From: Granulosicoccus sp.
GTDB taxonomy: Bacteria > Pseudomonadota > Gammaproteobacteria > Granulosicoccales > Granulosicoccaceae
DNA length: 55,256 bases
Direction of reading: 5' to 3'
Assembly (NCBI GenBank): GCA_013002205.1
Contig: JABDKN010000277.1
Coordinates: 1 to 55,256, forward strand
The translations under genes were made by a program, and so were the position numbers. The first letter of the stretch is position 1, and every line of letters starts with the position of its first letter. Of the stretch, positions 7,866 to 16,266 are shown one piece after another. The notes under the pieces are model-generated. The model saw only the letters and a program-made list of their open reading frames with translations, was not told the DNA's origin and searched no databases.

Positions 7866-7879
7866 CCGAAACGTTTCGG
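7866..7879. promoter_or_regulatory. LacI-family operator (perfect 14-bp palindrome)
   Basis: CCGAAACGTTTCGG is a perfect palindrome with the central CG typical of LacI/GalR-family sites. It lies 4 bp after the -10 element and 70 bp before the lacI-type gene, so the regulator probably represses its own operon. I did not notice a second copy in the window by eye. Confidence 0.8.
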
Positions 7880-7949
7880 GTCACAGTATCCAGGTGACGA
7901 AACAGGAATCGGTCGGGGCGCATTCCGACAACGGATTTGCCGAGGTTTG

Positions 7950-9077
7950 ATGTCGAACACAGGCAACAGGAAGGGAACCTTGAAGCGGCTGGCTGCAGAA
8001 CTGGAGCTGTCGGTGACCACCGTATCGCGGGCACTCGGCGGATATACCGATGTGGCGGACGCTACCCGGCAGCGCGTTCTGGACGCTGCCACACGCAACG
8101 CTTATGTGCCCAATGCGGCAGGCAGGATGCTGGTCACCGGGCGCAGCGGTTTCATCGGTCTGTTGCTGCCGCTGCGCGATCGCGCCAGACTGGACCCGTT
8201 CCTGGGCGAGTACATTGCCGGTCTCAGTGAAGCACTGGCCGAGCGCGGACGCGACCTGTTCATGGCGACGGTGGCATCCCGGCAATCCGAGCTCGATGTG
8301 CTCAGGCACGTGGTGGAGTCGGGTCGGGCCGACGGCATCGTGCTCAACCGCATCGGCGAGTGTGATGAGCGTGTCGACTACCTCGTCAGCCGGGGTTTTC
8401 CCTTCGTGACGCACGGCCGCACGCTGGAGGCGCAAGATCGGTACAGCTGGGTCGACACCGATGGCGCAACGGCGTTCGCTGACACTTTCCGATGGCTGTA
8501 CCAGCTGGGGCATCGCCGTTTCGGACTGCTGTCGATTACTGAAAACATGACGTTTCGCAGACATCGCGAAGAGGGCTTCAGGCGAGCCGTCGCCGAGCAG
8601 GACGATCCACAGGTCAGTGTCGTCGCCACTCACGTCCCCCGTTTCGATGTGGCAGCGCGCCAGCAGGCCGTGCACACCATGCTCGCAGACACCGCTCGTC
8701 CTACCGCGATTCTGGCCCTGACCGATGAACTGGCACTGTGCGCGCTGGAACTGGCCAGCGGACTCGGTATCCAGGTGCCGGATCAGCTGAGTGTCGTCGG
8801 TTTCGACAACATTCCCGAATCTGCCTTTTCCACGCCGGGCCTGACCACCTTTGATCAGTGCACGCGCGAAGCTGCCCGACAGTTGGCTACCCTGCTGCTG
8901 GACTCACTGGACTCACTGGACTCGCCGGACGGGCAGAGCGGCACCACCCACACATTGATCACTCCAGCGTTGGTCAAGCGCGGCAGTCATGCGCCAGCAC
9001 CTGGCGCACCCCACACTGTTCACGGAACTGTGCCGGCGAACAGAGCAACCACTACCACCAGAGGAAGTTATTCATGA
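7950..9077 (+). CDS. LacI-family transcriptional repressor of the uptake operon
   Basis: A 375-residue regulator. The N-terminal helix-turn-helix is typical (L-K-R-L-A-A-E-L-E-L-S-V-T-T-V-S-R-A-L, then Y-V-P-N-A-A-G-R hinge). A periplasmic-binding-protein-like ligand domain follows, with A-L-T-D-E-L-A and V-V-G-F-D-N-I-P-E-S near residues 255-295. I chose ATG at 7950 because the longer frame starting at 7620 overlaps the AbrB-type gene and puts 110 foreign residues before the helix-turn-helix. The stop overlaps the next gene's ATG (ATGA at 9074-9077), so regulator and binding protein are translationally coupled. The C-terminus has a Ser/Thr/Gly-rich extension beyond the usual family end and a triple L-D-S repeat. 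Confidence 0.92.
   Translation: MSNTGNRKGTLKRLAAELELSVTTVSRALGGYTDVADATRQRVLDAATRNAYVPNAAGRMLVTGRSGFIGLLLPLRDRARLDPFLGEYIAGLSEALAERGRDLFMATVASRQSELDVLRHVVESGRADGIVLNRIGECDERVDYLVSRGFPFVTHGRTLEAQDRYSWVDTDGATAFADTFRWLYQLGHRRFGLLSITENMTFRRHREEGFRRAVAEQDDPQVSVVATHVPRFDVAARQQAVHTMLADTARPTAILALTDELALCALELASGLGIQVPDQLSVVGFDNIPESAFSTPGLTTFDQCTREAARQLATLLLDSLDSLDSPDGQSGTTHTLITPALVKRGSHAPAPGAPHTVHGTVPANRATTTTRGSYS
8898..8924 (+). repeat. Three 9-bp tandem repeats in the LacI-type gene
   Basis: CTGGACTCA, CTGGACTCA, CTGGACTCG occur in tandem and encode L-D-S three times. It is in frame and lies past the conserved ligand-binding core. Confidence 0.8.
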
Positions 9078-10342
9078 AATCGAGAAATATCCTGATGTCG
9101 CTGGCCATGGCCACCGGCTTGTCCACTGTCGCAACCGGAGCCGCCAACGCGGAAGTTCTGTTCTGGTCGACACAGGCCAATCCCCCCGAGGAAGCCCAGG
9201 CCATGCGGGAGACCGTGCTGTCCGGCTTTGCGGCGGGCGCCGACTTCCAACCCAGTGAAGGCGGGCCCTGGCTGACGCGTATCCAGGCTGAACTGCAGGC
9301 AGGTGAAGGCAAGATCGGTGTTCTCGGTTCACTGCACGGTGACCTGATCGAACTCAGTGATGGCCTCACTGATCTGTCGGATATCGATACCGCCGGTGTC
9401 AACAGCACGTTTCTGGAACTGGGCAAGCTGGGGACCGACCAGCAGAAGTATTTCCCCTGGATGCAGGCGACCTACATCATGGCAGCCAACAGGAAGGCGC
9501 TGGAATTCCTTCCCGAGGGGGCCGATGTCAATGCACTGAGCTATGACCAGCTGATCGCCTGGGCAAAAACGCTGGCAGAGGAGACCGGTTCTCCCAAGTT
9601 CGGGTTTCCGGCAGGCCCCAAGGGATTGAAACACCGTTTCTTCCAGGGGTATCTGTACCCCTCCTACACCAACTCCATGGTCACCAAGTTCCGCTCTGCC
9701 GAGGCCGAAACTGCCTGGAACAAGTTCAAGGAGCTGTGGAGCTATACGAACCCCGGCTCCACCAGTTATTCATTCATGCAGGAGCAGTTGCTGACCGATG
9801 AAGTCTGGGTCGTGTTCGATCATACCTCCCGACTGGCGGACGCATTCAACCAGCGGCCCGATGATTTCATCGGCTTTCCGGCACCTGCAGGTCCGACCGG
9901 CCGGGGTTTCATGCCGGTGGTCGTCGGCATCGGGGTGCCCACCTCAGCTCCTGACGTGGATGCGGCCAAGAGTCTGGTCACCTACCTGAGCCAGCCTGAG
10001 GTGCAGGTGGAGACACTCAGGGCTACCAACTTCTTCCCGGTGGTCGAGGTGGCTTTGCCCGATGACATGCCCGATTCGGTGAAAATTGCCGGTGCCGCCA
10101 TTGCCGCGATGACCGGCTCAGCCGATGCAAACCCTGGTCTTCTGCCGGTGGGTCTGGGCGACCTGGGTGGTAAATTCAATGCGGTTTACGTGGATAGCTT
10201 CGAGCGAATCGTGCTGGCCGGCCAGGATGTGCGCACAGTGCTCGATGATCAGGCCGATGCGCTGCGCAAGATCATGGATGAGGCAGGTGCTCCCTGCTGG
10301 GCGCCGGATGCAGCCTCGGATGGTGCGTGCCCGGTCGACTAG
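9074..10342 (+). CDS. ABC sugar transporter, periplasmic solute-binding protein
   Basis: A 422-residue family 1 extracellular solute-binding protein (COG1653). The signal peptide ends at A-N-A (residue 26) before E-V-L-F-W-S. The mature region has the two-lobe features of sugar binders, including W-V-V-F-D-H-T-S-R and a P-A-P-A-G-P-T-G-R-G-F loop. Two Cys near the C-terminus (A-P-C-W and G-A-C-P) may form a disulfide. A GAGGAAG ribosome binding site sits inside the end of the LacI gene. From the GH63 hydrolase in the same operon, the ligand may be a glycosyl-glycerate or a related small heteroside. A strong hairpin follows the gene, as is common where the binding protein must outnumber the permeases. 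Confidence 0.9.
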   Translation: MKSRNILMSLAMATGLSTVATGAANAEVLFWSTQANPPEEAQAMRETVLSGFAAGADFQPSEGGPWLTRIQAELQAGEGKIGVLGSLHGDLIELSDGLTDLSDIDTAGVNSTFLELGKLGTDQQKYFPWMQATYIMAANRKALEFLPEGADVNALSYDQLIAWAKTLAEETGSPKFGFPAGPKGLKHRFFQGYLYPSYTNSMVTKFRSAEAETAWNKFKELWSYTNPGSTSYSFMQEQLLTDEVWVVFDHTSRLADAFNQRPDDFIGFPAPAGPTGRGFMPVVVGIGVPTSAPDVDAAKSLVTYLSQPEVQVETLRATNFFPVVEVALPDDMPDSVKIAGAAIAAMTGSADANPGLLPVGLGDLGGKFNAVYVDSFERIVLAGQDVRTVLDDQADALRKIMDEAGAPCWAPDAASDGACPVD

Positions 10343-10358
10343 TGTCAATGTAACTGTC

Positions 10359-10382
10359 CCGCCCGGCATGCTTGCCGGGCGG
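10359..10382 (+). terminator. Intercistronic hairpin after the binding-protein gene
   Basis: CCGCCCGGCA (10359-10368) and TGCCGGGCGG (10373-10382) form a perfect 10-bp stem with a 4-base loop, followed by TTTGAT. It lies between the binding protein and first permease. It probably acts as a partial terminator or mRNA stabiliser that skews expression toward the binding protein. Confidence 0.75.
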
Positions 10383-10429
10383 TTTGATCGTCACTCCGGA
10401 ATTTAACGGTTTTTCTCAAGAGGTATTCC

Positions 10430-11278
10430 ATGTATCCGAAAAGCCTTCCCTACCTGTTGCTGTTGCCCGCTACCCTGTTTCTGGTGTTGTTTTTCCTGTA
10501 TCCATTCACCCTGGTGGCCTGGCAGGCCTTTACCACCGACACCGGAGACTTCACCGGCGAGTTTTTCCAGGAGATGGCCACTCACTGGAAATTCAATACG
10601 GCCATGTTGAACACGTTCCTGCTGGTCCTGGCCGTGGTGCCGTTCCAGATGGTCCTGGCCCTGTATATGGCGACGCTGGTCAATGGTATGACACGTGGCC
10701 GGGACTTCATCCTCTATATCTGGACCATACCGCTGGGCATTTCGGATCTGGCCGCAGGACTCATCTGGCTGGCGATCTTTGAACAATCGGGATTTCTCAA
10801 CAGCATGCTGCACGGGCTCGGCGTCATCGAGCAGCCTGTGGGCTTTCTCGGCTACCAGAACAAGGGCACCATCTTCCTGGCCATCGTGCTGGCCGAGACC
10901 TGGCGCGCAACCGCGATCGTCCTGGTCATCCTGGTGTCCGGCATGGGGCTGATTCCAAAGGAGTACGCGGAAGCAGCTGAAGTGTTCGGTGCCAGTCGCT
11001 GGCAGCGCTTCATTCGGGTCACCCTGCCGATGCTCAAACCGAGCCTGCAGACCGCGATGATATTGCGCGTCATCCTGGCCTTTGAAGTATTCGCCGTCGT
11101 CGTGGCCCTGGGGGGAACCAACCTGCCGGTGCTGATGAGTGAAGTCTTTACCTGGCAGTATGAACTGCGCGATGCCAATGTGGCTGCGGCCTATGCACTG
11201 GTCATCCTGGCGATCTCCATTGCCTGCACACTGGTGATCATGTGGGCGCTGCGTGTACCCAAGGGAGCAAGAGTATGA
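10430..11278 (+). CDS. ABC sugar transporter permease, MalF/UgpA type
   Basis: A 282-residue inner-membrane permease with six predicted transmembrane segments. The cytoplasmic EAA loop, which docks on the ATPase, is visible near residues 180-205 as E-Y-A-E-A-A-E-V-F-G-A-S, followed by R-V-T-L-P-M-L. Length and loop fit the CUT1 family of carbohydrate importers. The gene follows the binding-protein gene by 87 bp, across the hairpin, and its stop overlaps the next permease start (ATGA). Confidence 0.9.
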   Translation: MYPKSLPYLLLLPATLFLVLFFLYPFTLVAWQAFTTDTGDFTGEFFQEMATHWKFNTAMLNTFLLVLAVVPFQMVLALYMATLVNGMTRGRDFILYIWTIPLGISDLAAGLIWLAIFEQSGFLNSMLHGLGVIEQPVGFLGYQNKGTIFLAIVLAETWRATAIVLVILVSGMGLIPKEYAEAAEVFGASRWQRFIRVTLPMLKPSLQTAMILRVILAFEVFAVVVALGGTNLPVLMSEVFTWQYELRDANVAAAYALVILAISIACTLVIMWALRVPKGARV

Positions 11279-12132
11279 GTCAGTCTACGCAAACCGCCAA
11301 ACTCATGGTCGATGGTCCGGTACACGGACGCGGTCCCTGGCATCGATACGTGTTCACCGGCATCGTCGTGCTGCTATGCCTGTGGGTGCTGGTACCCATC
11401 TATCTGCTGGTGGTCAATACCCTCTCTTCACCGGCTGATGTCAACGCCTTTCCCAAGCGACTGGTTCCGGACGTGAACACGGAAAGCGTCCGGTTCTTCC
11501 TCAACTTTGCGGGAGTCGGGCAGGCCCTGTGGAGCTCGGTCAAGGTGGCGACATTGACCATGATCCTCTCCATCCTGGCAGGTGCACCCGCAGGATATGC
11601 GCTGTCGCGTTTCGATTTCAGGGGCAAGGGTTCGTTTCGTGTGCTGGTCCTGATGACCCGGGCGTTTCCCCTGCCATTGCTGGCGCTGCCCCTGGCGGTC
11701 ATGTACATCCGTGTGGGCCTGGATGATTCGATACTGGGACTGGCGCTGGTGCATACGACACTGGCACTGCCGTTTGCAGTGCTGATTACCTATTCCCTGT
11801 TTTCCGGCATCCCGATCGAACTCGAGGAAGCCGCCTGGACACTGGGTTGCAACCGGCTCGAGGCATTCCAGAAAGTGATACTGCCGCTTGTCCTGCCGGG
11901 TATCACGGCCTCGGCGATATTTGCCTTCGTCATTTCGTGGAACGAGGTGTTTGCAGCGGCGGTCCTGACCATCGAGAACCGAACGCTGCCGGCGTTCCTG
12001 TTACAGGGTCTGTCCGTGGCACCGCTGCACCTGAAGTTTGCCGGTGGAGCCGTGCTGGTACTACCGGCGCTGATATTCATCTTCCTGGTCAGGAAGTATC
12101 TGTTTTCCATGTGGGGCATAGCCAATCGCTAG
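11275..12132 (+). CDS. ABC sugar transporter permease, MalG/UgpE type
   Basis: A 285-residue inner-membrane permease, partner of the preceding one. Six membrane segments are evident, and the EAA loop reads E-L-E-E-A-A-W-T-L-G-C-N, then V-I-L-P-L-V-L-P-G. The ATG at 11275 overlaps the upstream TGA by four bases; the longer frame from 11242 is not needed. MalG-type permeases carry the second half of the translocation path. The ATPase gene begins 62 bp downstream. Confidence 0.9.
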   Translation: MSQSTQTAKLMVDGPVHGRGPWHRYVFTGIVVLLCLWVLVPIYLLVVNTLSSPADVNAFPKRLVPDVNTESVRFFLNFAGVGQALWSSVKVATLTMILSILAGAPAGYALSRFDFRGKGSFRVLVLMTRAFPLPLLALPLAVMYIRVGLDDSILGLALVHTTLALPFAVLITYSLFSGIPIELEEAAWTLGCNRLEAFQKVILPLVLPGITASAIFAFVISWNEVFAAAVLTIENRTLPAFLLQGLSVAPLHLKFAGGAVLVLPALIFIFLVRKYLFSMWGIANR

Positions 12133-12194
12133 CGAGCAATGTTCACTGTCGACCAACGCTTCCTCTCACCACTCAACTCATAGCAGGTGTCATC

Positions 12195-13268
12195 GTGGCA
12201 GAAATCAAAATCAGGCAAGTCGCCAAACAGTACGGATCGACCCATGCCTTGCATTCCATCGATCTGGAAATCGCCGACCAGGAATTTCTGGTTCTACTCG
12301 GTGCGTCGGGATGTGGCAAGACCACGTTGCTGAGAATCGTCGCAGGTCTGGAAACCGCCACCTCGGGCGAAGTCTGGATTGGCGACAAGCGCGTCGATAA
12401 GCTGCCGCCGCGTGATCGCAATATTGCCATGGTATTCCAGAACTACGCCGTGTTTCCGCACCTGACGGTGTTCGAGAATATCGCCTTTGGCCTGCGCATG
12501 GCCAAGTTGCCGCAAACCGAAGTGGATCGGCGGGTTACTCGAACGGCGGAGCTCATGCACATCGAGGCTCTGCTGAAGCGCTATTCAGGGCAACTCAGTG
12601 GAGGCCAGCGACAGCGTGTGGCAGTGGCCCGCGCGCTGGCCATGGAGCCGGAAGTTCTGCTGATGGATGAGCCACTGTCCAACCTCGATGCACTGTTGCG
12701 TATGGAAATGCGCGCCGAACTGAAAACCGTGCTGGCCGAGAGCAAGACCACGACCATCTATGTGACCCATGATCAGGTGGAAGCCATGAGCATGGCTGAT
12801 CGAATCGCCATCATGAACAAGGGCGAAATCGTCCAGGCCTCCTCTGCGGTGGAGGTCTATCGTAATCCTGCAGCGCACTTCGTCGGCTCCTTCATCGGTA
12901 ATCCACCGATGAACTTCCTGGATGCAACATCTGCCGGAGAAGGGGTCTGGAATGTGGCAGGCGTGCAGTTGAAAGGGCCCGTCAGTACCCAGAAGAAACT
13001 GCAGTTCGGCATTCGCCCGGAAGATATCATCGTGCATCAGGAAGGTTCGGCGGAGGCGATGGGTGATCGACCTTCTATGGTCGCCACCGTTCGTGTCCTG
13101 GAGCCGCTTGGCTCGCACTTGCTGGCCAGCTGCAGGATCGGTGATGAGATACTCCGGGTCGTGCTGGACAGTGATGCCCCGGTCAAGCCCGGGGATGAGT
13201 TGCGATGGTCGCCGGCGCCGGACAGGATCCGCTGGTTCGATCCTGCGTCCGAGCTTGCCGTCGCCTGA
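12195..13268 (+). CDS. ABC sugar transporter ATPase, MalK/UgpC type
   Basis: A 357-residue nucleotide-binding subunit. Walker A is G-A-S-G-C-G-K-T-T, the signature is L-S-G-G-Q-R-Q-R-V, Walker B is V-L-L-M-D-E-P-L-S-N-L-D, and the H-loop is T-H-D-Q-V-E-A-M. A C-terminal TOBE/OB regulatory domain (about 240-357) includes F-G-I-R-P-E-D-I, as in MalK-like proteins. I chose GTG at 12195, preceded by AGCAGG, because residue 2 onward matches the family N-terminus (A-E-I-K-I-R-Q-V). The long upstream frame from 11847 overlaps the permease. It powers import by the two permeases. Confidence 0.92.
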   Translation: MAEIKIRQVAKQYGSTHALHSIDLEIADQEFLVLLGASGCGKTTLLRIVAGLETATSGEVWIGDKRVDKLPPRDRNIAMVFQNYAVFPHLTVFENIAFGLRMAKLPQTEVDRRVTRTAELMHIEALLKRYSGQLSGGQRQRVAVARALAMEPEVLLMDEPLSNLDALLRMEMRAELKTVLAESKTTTIYVTHDQVEAMSMADRIAIMNKGEIVQASSAVEVYRNPAAHFVGSFIGNPPMNFLDATSAGEGVWNVAGVQLKGPVSTQKKLQFGIRPEDIIVHQEGSAEAMGDRPSMVATVRVLEPLGSHLLASCRIGDEILRVVLDSDAPVKPGDELRWSPAPDRIRWFDPASELAVA

Positions 13269-13319
13269 GCGCCCGTCCTGATACGCTCCTGTCAACCACC
13301 GTAGTCGAGCCTGCCTGCC

Positions 13320-14603
13320 ATGACCCAGACCACCCATCGTGAAGACCTTTATCAACGCGCGTCAGAAATCCTGAGGCTCAATGATCGTGGGCACTACACG
13401 GTTCCGACCAGTGGACTGTATCCCTTTCAGTGGAACTGGGATTCCTGCCTGGTATCACTCGGACAGCAGCACCTGGACGAAGAGCGTGCCTGGACGGAAC
13501 TCACCACCCTGTTCGAGCACCAGTGGGATGACGGCATGGTGCCTCATATCATTTTCCACCAGCACGATGATGGCTATTTCCCCGGGCCGGATGTGTGGAA
13601 CACTGGCCGGGTCGTGCAGACAACCGGTATCACGCAGCCGCCGGTGGCCGGCTTTGCCGCCGCCCGCCTGTTCGAACGTGCACAGGACACGGCGCTGGCC
13701 AGGCGACAGGCGGGGCATCTACTGCACGGAATCGATCGCTGGCATGAGTGGTTTTATCGTTGCCGTGATCCACATGGCACTGGCCTTGTGGCACTGATTC
13801 ACCCGTGGGAGTCCGGACGCGATAATTCGGTTGATTGGGACACTGCACTGGACGCTGTGTCGACAGACGGGCTGGAGCCTTATCAGCGCCGCGATCTTCA
13901 GCACGCCCATGCCGATCATCGGCCAACCATGGCACAGTATGATCGGTATATCTCGCTGGTACAGCATTTCCGTTCACTCAAATGGGACAATGCACTGCTG
14001 CATGACATGTCGCCGTTCAAGGTAGTCGATCCCGGTTTCAATGCCATTCTCATTCGTTCCTGCACCGACATTGCCAAGCTGGCCGATGAACTGGGTGAAG
14101 CGGCCATTGCCGCACGAAATCGCGCGCGTGCAGACAAGGCTCTGGCAGCACTGGATACGCTGTGGAGTGACATGCTGCAACAGTACGTCTGTTTCGACCG
14201 GGTCAGTGGCAAGGCGGTGGACAGCGCATCAGTGGGCGGGATTCTGCCAGCGTTTGCAGGTGTTCCCCCGGCGCGCATGGACTGCCTGGCCAGGCGACTC
14301 ACGGCATTGGCAAAGCAGGTCAACTACCTCGTACCCAGTCATGACCCGGCAGACAGTCGCTATGATGGCAAACGGTACTGGCGCGGACCCGCCTGGCTCA
14401 TCATCAACTACCTGATCGCCGATGGATTGGACAGGGCTGGTCACCATGAGCTGGTCGAGGACATCAGGCAGGCCAGCCTGAAACTGATCGATGAATCCGG
14501 ATTCGCCGAGTATTATGACCCGCAGACCGGTGAGGCACTGGGTGGCGATACTTTCACCTGGACTGCAGCCATGGTCATGGAATTTCTGCGCAGTTCCGAT
14601 TGA
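13320..14603 (+). CDS. GH63-type glycoside hydrolase, probable mannosylglycerate/glucosylglycerate hydrolase
   Basis: A 427-residue cytoplasmic enzyme, no signal peptide. The sequence has the (alpha/alpha)6-barrel features of the GH63 MGH/GGH group. These are G-L-Y-P-F-Q-W-N-W-D-S near residue 40, G-I-T-Q-P-P-V near 105, H-P-W-E-S-G-R-D-N-S near 162 with the likely general-acid Asp, and G-F-A-E-Y-Y-D-P near 395 with the likely general base. These enzymes split alpha-mannosyl- or alpha-glucosyl-glycerate into sugar and glycerate. It is the last gene of the LacI/ABC operon, 51 bp after the ATPase, so it should process the imported substrate. Substrate choice cannot be set from sequence alone; trehalase-like activity on another alpha-glucoside is possible. 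Confidence 0.78.
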   Translation: MTQTTHREDLYQRASEILRLNDRGHYTVPTSGLYPFQWNWDSCLVSLGQQHLDEERAWTELTTLFEHQWDDGMVPHIIFHQHDDGYFPGPDVWNTGRVVQTTGITQPPVAGFAAARLFERAQDTALARRQAGHLLHGIDRWHEWFYRCRDPHGTGLVALIHPWESGRDNSVDWDTALDAVSTDGLEPYQRRDLQHAHADHRPTMAQYDRYISLVQHFRSLKWDNALLHDMSPFKVVDPGFNAILIRSCTDIAKLADELGEAAIAARNRARADKALAALDTLWSDMLQQYVCFDRVSGKAVDSASVGGILPAFAGVPPARMDCLARRLTALAKQVNYLVPSHDPADSRYDGKRYWRGPAWLIINYLIADGLDRAGHHELVEDIRQASLKLIDESGFAEYYDPQTGEALGGDTFTWTAAMVMEFLRSSD

Positions 14604-14624
14604 GAGCACATCACCGGCATCCTG

Positions 14625-15440
14625 TTAGCGGGATCGTCGGTACAGGATCAGACTCAGGTCATCCGGATACCCCACTTCACTGTGCATGATCTGCTGGCAG
14701 CGTGCCTGCAGAGCCTCGATACGACTGCGCAGAGGGCCCGATCGGATGATGCTGGCGATATCGTCCAGTTCGACGTTGTCCGTCAGACCATCGCTGCACA
14801 GGAGCAGGGTATCAAAGCGGGCAAGCGACAGCGTTGCCCCTATCTCTATGCGCATCTCCTGTGTGCCTACCAGATTGAGCACGATGTTACGTTCCTCGCT
14901 GCGAGTTGCCTGATCCGCATCCAGCAGACCGGCTTCGATGCCAAGCGACACTGGCGAGTGGGAAACGGTCTGCAGGCGCATGCGTCCACGCTGGCCGGTA
15001 ATCAGCACACTGGAGTCGCCGACATGGTAGGGGCGGATCTGGTTATGGCTGATCTCCACGACTGTCACGGTCGTGGCGGAACCCTTGCCCTCGCCAAGCA
15101 GCTCCTGGTTGCAGGTTTCAATGGCATTGAGAATCGGGTTGCGCAGGTTTTCCGGGTCAACATCGGCATGGCTTAACATCTCCCTGAGCAGGGATACCTG
15201 TCGCTCAGAGGCCATTTCGCCCAGTGGATGCCCCCCCACACCATCTGCCACCGCCAGTATGGCGTGCTCATCATCCACCTGCAGGGCAAGGCAGGCATCC
15301 TCATTGGGGCCGGTCTTGATGTAACTCTTGGTGTAGTGCATGGCGCACTGGCCATTGGCGAGGGCGAAGGGTTCGGCAGAGAATTGCTCGGAGCGATGGC
15401 ACTGCAATACGCTGTGGCAGCACTGATCAGGGCTTAGCAT
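14625..15440 (-). CDS. PP2C-type Ser/Thr protein phosphatase
   Basis: A 271-residue phosphatase. Metal-binding motifs are visible: G-P-N-E-D (44-48), A-V-A-D-G-V-G-G-H (64-72), L-L-C-S-D-G-L-T-D-N and a final D-D-L-S. It belongs with PPM/PP2C enzymes that oppose Ser/Thr kinases. The ATG at 15440 overlaps the stop of the kinase gene by 7 bp (ATGCTAA), which supports coupled translation; a shorter version from Met34 (15341) is possible. It is the last gene of a minus-strand run with the kinase and a GTPase. The likely substrates are the kinase, the GTPase or a shared target. The gene converges on the GH63 gene with 21 bp between. Confidence 0.88.
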   Translation of the reverse strand: MLSPDQCCHSVLQCHRSEQFSAEPFALANGQCAMHYTKSYIKTGPNEDACLALQVDDEHAILAVADGVGGHPLGEMASERQVSLLREMLSHADVDPENLRNPILNAIETCNQELLGEGKGSATTVTVVEISHNQIRPYHVGDSSVLITGQRGRMRLQTVSHSPVSLGIEAGLLDADQATRSEERNIVLNLVGTQEMRIEIGATLSLARFDTLLLCSDGLTDNVELDDIASIIRSGPLRSRIEALQARCQQIMHSEVGYPDDLSLILYRRSR

Positions 15441-16165
15441 TCCAGGGATTCCAGGGATTCCAGGTACTGACGCATCTGCGTCGCATTGTTGTAGTTTTTC
15501 AGTATCAACGAACGTTTCAATCCTCGGCAGACCTGCTTGATCGCGGGTGGCTGATGCCGGTAATGCCTTGGTCCGCCAATCAGTTCATGGAGGATCTGGG
15601 TCATGAAAATGACATCCTCGGCCAGATGGCTTTTGGTGGACCTGCCCCAATAGAACATGTCCAGTAACTTCAGTTCAAAGTTGAGACCGCTGCGCACGAT
15701 GATGATGTTATCCGTGTGCAGGTCGCCATGGTACTCGCCCAGCGAATGGATTTCTTCCATGCCACGTACCAGGGCATACAGTACATGCAAAGCCTCATAG
15801 GGATGCAGTCGCTTGCCGGGTTTGCCTTGCTGGTATTCGGACAGTAGCTGGCCTTCGACCAGCTCGGAAATCAGCACCATGACACGCTGCTTGCGAAACT
15901 GGATGTGTTCCTCGGTATGGTACCTGACGACCATGGAACAACAGCGCAGCTTGTGCAGTTTTTGCGCATAGGCAGTGACCGATCGGTGGTTGTTGTCCCG
16001 GTGAGGAAAAAACAGCTTGGCTGCGTGTTCGATATCGGTTCTCAGGTCGCGTATCTTGTAGACCTCGCCTTCCCAGCCCTGGCCGAGTTTTTCCAGCACC
16101 TCGTATTTACCCGCAATTACACGTCCAGCAGTAAAATTGAACGACTGTATCGGACTGCTTTCCAT
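15434..16165 (-). CDS. Atypical eukaryotic-like Ser/Thr kinase
   Basis: A 243-residue soluble protein with a compact kinase fold. The glycine loop is L-G-Q-G-W-E-G-E-V-Y (27-36) and the ATP lysine is probably Lys50 (A-A-K-L). The catalytic loop reads Y-H-G-D-L-H-T-D-N (145-153), with Asp148 and Asn153. The DFG position reads L-L-D-M-F (167-171), so Phe and Gly of DFG are altered while the metal Asp169 remains. HGDLHxxN is seen in aminoglycoside-kinase-like and LPS-kinase-like families as well as some Ser/Thr kinases. It has no transmembrane or sensor domain. Its 3' end overlaps the PP2C start and it lies 101 bp after a GTPase gene, suggesting one signalling unit. The C-terminus carries a triple L-E-S/C repeat. 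Confidence 0.82.
   Translation of the reverse strand: MESSPIQSFNFTAGRVIAGKYEVLEKLGQGWEGEVYKIRDLRTDIEHAAKLFFPHRDNNHRSVTAYAQKLHKLRCCSMVVRYHTEEHIQFRKQRVMVLISELVEGQLLSEYQQGKPGKRLHPYEALHVLYALVRGMEEIHSLGEYHGDLHTDNIIIVRSGLNFELKLLDMFYWGRSTKSHLAEDVIFMTQILHELIGGPRHYRHQPPAIKQVCRGLKRSLILKNYNNATQMRQYLESLESLEC
15439..15465 (-). repeat. Three 9-bp tandem repeats at the kinase 3' end
   Basis: On the plus strand ATTCCAGGG occurs at 15439-15447 and 15448-15456, and ATTCCAGGT at 15457-15465. On the coding strand this gives L-E-S, L-E-S, L-E-C before the stop. The last unit includes the start codon of the PP2C gene. Confidence 0.8.
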
Positions 16166-16266
16166 GGAGCGGATTCTCTGGAGCCACTGTCAACGCACGC
16201 TACCAGCCTGACGATGTTTCGACGACTGTCGAGTCCATCGTCCCTGATTGCACGCACGACGCCCTG

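Noticed and set aside
7620-7949. N-terminal extension of the LacI-type gene that would overlap the AbrB-type gene
   Set aside because: The extra 110 residues are out of frame with the real gene on which they lie, and the true helix-turn-helix begins at 7950, after the promoter and operator.
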